Positions 5,323 to 7,624 of a DNA stretch of 7,624 nucleotides are shown here, in pieces. Source of the DNA: Candidatus Magasanikiibacteriota bacterium. GTDB lineage: Bacteria > Patescibacteriota > Patescibacteriia > Magasanikbacterales > UBA10003. Within the stretch, counting starts at the first letter, position 1. Each line of letters opens with the position of its first letter. The notes below the pieces were generated by a model that saw only the letters and a list, made by a program, of their open reading frames with translations, was not told the DNA's origin and did not search any database. The position numbers and the translations under genes are program-made. Location: the NCBI GenBank assembly GCA_026396495.1, contig JAPLWR010000099.1, forward strand, positions 1 to 7,624. Direction: 5' to 3'.

Positions 5323-5655
5323 ATGGTCTATTATTCAAAAATGCATCGTGTTACTACAATTGATTTATTTTTTGAAAGAGCAGATAAGTATAAAATTTGG
5401 TTGTTGATTGCCTGTGTTGTTTTTGGCATGGCCTATTTTTGGCAAGTTAATTCAGTTTCTAATCGCGGTTTTAAAATTCGTGATTTAGAAAAGCAAATTT
5501 CTTTGTTAAAAAATTCTAATCAGCAATTAGAATTACAAGCTGCCTCTTTGCAATCTTTGGAAAATTTAAATGATAAAATCAAGCAGCTCAATATGGTAGT
5601 ACCAGAAAAAGTGGAATATCTACGCCCGGTGGGGTCTGGTGTGGCTTTAAGATAA
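5323..5655 (+). CDS. ftsL: FtsL-like cell-division protein
   Basis: This is a small bitopic membrane protein of 110 residues with FtsL/FtsB-type architecture: a short cytoplasmic N-terminus (1-24), one membrane helix (about 25-43, IWLLIACVVFGMAYFWQV), and an external coiled coil with regular leucine spacing (about 51-90, from RDLEKQISLLKNSNQQLEL to LNDKIKQLN). In the divisome, FtsL with FtsB and FtsQ activates septal peptidoglycan synthesis. Sequence conservation in FtsL is weak, so the call rests on architecture and on position directly after rsmH, where ftsL normally lies. ATG 5323 is taken as the start because it follows the rsmH stop by 4 bases; ATG 5341 (104 residues) is the alternative, and neither has an SD. 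Unusually, a terminator follows at once, with no ftsI, murE or mraY next. Confidence 0.8.
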   Translation: MVYYSKMHRVTTIDLFFERADKYKIWLLIACVVFGMAYFWQVNSVSNRGFKIRDLEKQISLLKNSNQQLELQAASLQSLENLNDKIKQLNMVVPEKVEYLRPVGSGVALR

Positions 5656-5663
5656 TTTTTTAT

Positions 5664-5692
5664 AAAGCGTTCCTGTCAAAGGGACGCTTTTT
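5664..5692 (+). terminator. Intrinsic terminator ending the mraZ-rsmH-ftsL operon
   Basis: AAAGCGTTCC (5664-5673) pairs with GGGACGCTTT (5681-5690) over 10 positions, with one T/G pair and a 7-base loop, followed by TTTTT (5688-5692). It lies 9 bases after the ftsL stop and separates the dcw fragment from the transferase gene. Confidence 0.88.
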
Positions 5693-5719
5693 GCATTAGT
5701 CTTTGGTTTTTGATACAGT
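5691..5719 (+). promoter_or_regulatory. Possible promoter of the transferase-DUF192 unit
   Basis: TTGCAT (5691-5696) and TACAGT (5714-5719) are 17 bases apart, with a TGA extension directly before the -10. Each box is a weak match. A promoter is expected here because a terminator closes the previous operon; the leader would be only about 5 bases, so the message would be nearly leaderless. Confidence 0.35.
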
Positions 5720-5730
5720 AAGCATATCTT

Positions 5731-6789
5731 ATGCTCACTTTTTTGCTAATAATCACTGTATTTTTTGTTTCTATTGTTGCTACTCTTTCAATTAAAAAAG
5801 CGGCAATTTATTTTAATGTTTTAGATCACCCTAATCATTCAGCTGAAAGAAAGATCCATCGTCAGCCAGTTCCTTTGTTAGGTGGAGTAGCAGTGATGAT
5901 ATCTTTTTTTATTGGGGTAGCCTTAATTTATTTATGGCGCCCAACTTTTATTACCCACATTACTCCTGGGCAAATGTTGGCTGTTCTTGGTGCCTCAGTT
6001 CTTTTAATGATTGGCGGGTATTTTGATGATAAATTTAATCTACCTCCTTTAAAACAATTAATTTTTCCTTTGTTGGCCGTTATTTTAGTTGTAGTGGTGG
6101 GGGTGAATTTAAAAGAAATCACCAACCCTTTGGGGGGTAAAATAGATTTGTTAAAATTTACTTGGTGGGGGCGTTTTGTTTTGGTGGATTTAATTGTCTT
6201 TTTTTGGTTGTTAGGCATGATGTATACCACCAAGTTATTAGATGGTTTGGATGGTTTAGTAACTGGTTTAACTATAATTGGTAGTTGTATGATTGGTTTT
6301 TTATCTTTAACTGAAAAATTTTATCAACCAGATATTGCCTTACTATCTTTTTTATTTGCAACGGTTAATCTGGGATTTTTAATTTTTAATTTTTATCCAG
6401 CTAAAATTTTTTTAGGTGAAGGCGGGAGTTTATTTGCGGGTTTTATTTTGGGAATTTTAGCCATTATTGCCGGAGGAAAAATTGCCACGGCTCTTTTAGT
6501 CATGGGTTTAGCAATTATAGATTTAGCTGCTGTTATTGTTCGTAGGCTTCTTAGAAGTAATTCACCATTTTTTGGCGATTCAGGCCATTTGCATTATCGT
6601 TTATTAAAAGCAGGGCTGAGTCAAAGACAAGCAGTGATTATTTTTTATTGTTTAGCTGGTGTTTTTGGGGTCCTGACACTTTTTTTGCAAAGTAAGGGTA
6701 AATTGTTTGCTTTACTTATTCTTTTATTGGTGACAATTTTTTTAAGTGTGATTCTAGATTTAAAAAATAAAAAAAATGAATTATCCTAA
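5731..6789 (+). CDS. WecA/TagO-type polyprenyl-phosphate sugar-1-phosphate transferase
   Basis: This 352-residue polytopic membrane enzyme belongs to the MraY/WecA (glycosyltransferase 4) family, which transfers a sugar-1-phosphate, usually GlcNAc-1-phosphate, from a UDP-sugar to undecaprenyl phosphate at the inner face of the membrane. Motifs in order: ERKIHRQPVPLLGG (39-52), GGYFDDKFNL (95-104) with the paired aspartates 99-100, KLLDGLDGLVTG (168-179), PAKIFLGEGGSLFAGF (223-238) and GDSGHLHYRLLKAGLSQRQ (282-300). The last block fits the WecA/TagO subgroup rather than MraY, which has an HHHFE-type motif. About ten hydrophobic segments fit the family. One oddity is E230 where most relatives have the third catalytic aspartate (GD in FMGD). 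It probably starts a capsule, teichoic-acid-like or O-glycan pathway. The C-terminus overlaps the next gene by 14 bases; no SD is seen at the start. Confidence 0.9.
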   Translation: MLTFLLIITVFFVSIVATLSIKKAAIYFNVLDHPNHSAERKIHRQPVPLLGGVAVMISFFIGVALIYLWRPTFITHITPGQMLAVLGASVLLMIGGYFDDKFNLPPLKQLIFPLLAVILVVVVGVNLKEITNPLGGKIDLLKFTWWGRFVLVDLIVFFWLLGMMYTTKLLDGLDGLVTGLTIIGSCMIGFLSLTEKFYQPDIALLSFLFATVNLGFLIFNFYPAKIFLGEGGSLFAGFILGILAIIAGGKIATALLVMGLAIIDLAAVIVRRLLRSNSPFFGDSGHLHYRLLKAGLSQRQAVIIFYCLAGVFGVLTLFLQSKGKLFALLILLLVTIFLSVILDLKNKKNELS

Positions 6790-7243
6790 AATTTCTTTCA
6801 ATTTTGTTTTTTTTCTGATTATAGTTGTTTTGTTTACAGCTTCTTTGGGCTATATGAAATATCGCGAATATTTTTTACCCACAGTAGAATTAAAAATTAA
6901 TGGTGTTGTGGTAACAGCTGAGGTGGCAGAAACTCCTGCTACCTGGGAAAAAGGTTTAAGCGGTAGAAAAAAATTAACTGAGGATAAAGGCATGTTGTTT
7001 ATTTTTCCCAATGAAGACAGACATTCTTTTTGGATGAAAGATATGAATTTTCCAATTGATATTATTTGGATTAAAAATGGTGAGGTTGTAGACATTGCGC
7101 CCAACGTAGCCCCAAGTTTATTAAGACCTTTACCTACTTATTTGCCCCGTTTACCTGCTAAACTAGTATTGGAGACTGTGGCTGGTTTTAGCACAAAAAA
7201 TAACCTTAAAATAGGGGATAAGGTAGAGCTGTTGACAGAATAA
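6776..7243 (+). CDS. DUF192 (COG1430) family membrane-anchored protein
   Basis: This 155-residue protein has an N-terminal membrane segment or uncleaved signal (about 9-26, NFVFFLIIVVLFTASLGY) and a complete DUF192 domain outside the membrane (about 36-153). The family pattern is clear: EKGLSGRKKL (58-67), GMLFIFP (72-78), HSFWMKDMNFPIDIIWI (83-99), VVDIAPNVAPS (104-114), then Y122, PAKLVLE (127-133) and AGF...IGDKVEL. DUF192 proteins are small beta-rich secreted or anchored proteins in bacteria and archaea with no established biochemical role. Its ATG at 6776 lies inside the end of the transferase gene (14-base overlap, different frame) without an SD, so translation is probably coupled. That overlap also suggests the two are co-expressed at the envelope. 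The final codons contain the rplU promoter. Confidence 0.9.
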   Translation: MNYPKISFNFVFFLIIVVLFTASLGYMKYREYFLPTVELKINGVVVTAEVAETPATWEKGLSGRKKLTEDKGMLFIFPNEDRHSFWMKDMNFPIDIIWIKNGEVVDIAPNVAPSLLRPLPTYLPRLPAKLVLETVAGFSTKNNLKIGDKVELLTE

Positions 7244-7260
7244 GCTTTGTTTAGTATAAT
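7232..7260 (+). promoter_or_regulatory. Full-consensus promoter for rplU
   Basis: TTGACA (7232-7237) and TATAAT (7255-7260) match consensus at every position with a 17-base spacer. The -35 overlaps the last codons of the DUF192 gene. The predicted start is near 7267, giving a leader of about 68 bases, the longest untranslated leader in the window. Confidence 0.9.
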
Positions 7261-7278
7261 ATCCTTACTAATAATTTA

Positions 7279-7302
7279 CTCAAAACTTTTAGTTTCCTTG
7301 AG
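7279..7302 (+). other. Hairpin in the rplU leader
   Basis: CTCA (7279-7282) pairs with TGAG (7299-7302), and AAACT (7283-7287) with AGTTT (7291-7295), giving a 9-bp stem with a 3-base bulge and a 3-base loop. A purine-rich AGGTGGCGAG follows, but 25 or more bases from the ATG. The position suits a ribosomal-protein leader controlling translation; no known leader class is matched by eye. Confidence 0.4.
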
Positions 7303-7334
7303 GTGGCGAGTTGATAAAATTTTAAATTAATACT

Positions 7335-7624
7335 ATGTTCGCAGTAATTCAAACCGGTGGAAAACAATACTTGGTCCAAGAAGGACAAATTTTAAAAATT
7401 GAGAAGATTGAAGGAGAAAAAGGCGCTAAAGTAAAGTTTCCTGAAGTTTTACTTTTGGCCAATGAAGATGGAACTGATGTCAAAATGGGCAAACCTCATT
7501 TGGATGTTAAAGTAGAAGGTGAAATTTTAGAACAAGGACGCGGCGATAAAGTGTTGGTTATTAAATTCAAACGTAAAGTTAGATACACACGTCGTCATGG
7601 TCATCGCCAAGCTTATACTCAGGT
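7335..7624 (+). CDS. rplU: 50S ribosomal protein bL21 (cut by right edge)
   Basis: bL21 is a small protein of the large ribosomal subunit that binds 23S rRNA. The first 96 codons are present and begin MFAVIQTGGKQYLVQEGQIL, followed by KIEGEKGAKV, GKPHLDVKVEGEIL (about 53-66), and the basic RNA-binding end VIKFKRKVRYTRRHGHRQ (about 75-92) typical of bL21. The family is about 100-105 residues, so only a few codons are missing. ATG 7335 has no SD in the usual place, and the upstream leader has a hairpin. rpmA (bL27) normally follows rplU and would be expected just beyond the edge. Confidence 0.97.
   Translation, partial: MFAVIQTGGKQYLVQEGQILKIEKIEGEKGAKVKFPEVLLLANEDGTDVKMGKPHLDVKVEGEILEQGRGDKVLVIKFKRKVRYTRRHGHRQAYTQ

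Overview
The window looks like a chromosomal piece of an AT-rich bacterium of the Candidate Phyla Radiation (Patescibacteria). This is inferred from protein style, not from a marker search. The MraZ C-terminal half has the wording I associate with that group (SRLMLSGAMDV...GRIIVPEYL...RLEIWDEDKW). Several genes start without a visible Shine-Dalgarno (SD) sequence, and short membrane-anchored proteins of unknown role sit beside cell-wall genes. TGA is used as a stop and no in-frame TGA appears inside the recognisable genes, so a UGA-glycine code is not supported.

Layout. Bases 1-1394 (minus strand) hold an unknown single-pass membrane protein followed, with an ATGA overlap, by the N-terminal 234 codons of the lipid II flippase MurJ, which runs off the left edge. 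A divergent promoter region (about 1395-1538) separates them from a plus-strand metallo-beta-lactamase/beta-CASP RNA-processing nuclease (1539-2864), which ends at a strong terminator that works in both directions (2873-2909). Next comes a compositionally foreign block (2950-3974, minus strand; for example 38 of 60 bases are G or C at 2941-3000). It carries two small genes I do not recognise, each with a clear SD, its own promoter and an inverted repeat at the predicted transcription start. After an AT-rich spacer with one perfect DnaA box, the start of the division and cell wall (dcw) cluster follows on the plus strand: a good promoter, a three-unit 10-bp MraZ-box array, mraZ, rsmH and an ftsL-like gene, closed by a terminator at 5664-5692. 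The right end holds a WecA/TagO-type polyprenyl-phosphate sugar-1-phosphate transferase overlapping a DUF192 protein. A consensus promoter inside the end of the DUF192 gene then drives rplU (bL21), which is cut by the right edge.

Main points of interest. mraZ is visibly broken: its first eight codons are joined directly to the C-terminal AbrB half, with about 60 residues missing and a frame change. The adjacent rsmH carries a second small deletion/frameshift. Yet the MraZ operator array is intact. Either this dcw operon is decaying or the assembly has collapsed here, and the sequence alone cannot decide. The second attraction is the GC-rich two-gene cassette inserted just upstream, with expression signals unlike those of its neighbours.

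Functionally, MurJ, MraZ/RsmH/FtsL and the WecA-type transferase point to cell-envelope synthesis and division; the beta-CASP nuclease and bL21 belong to RNA metabolism and translation.
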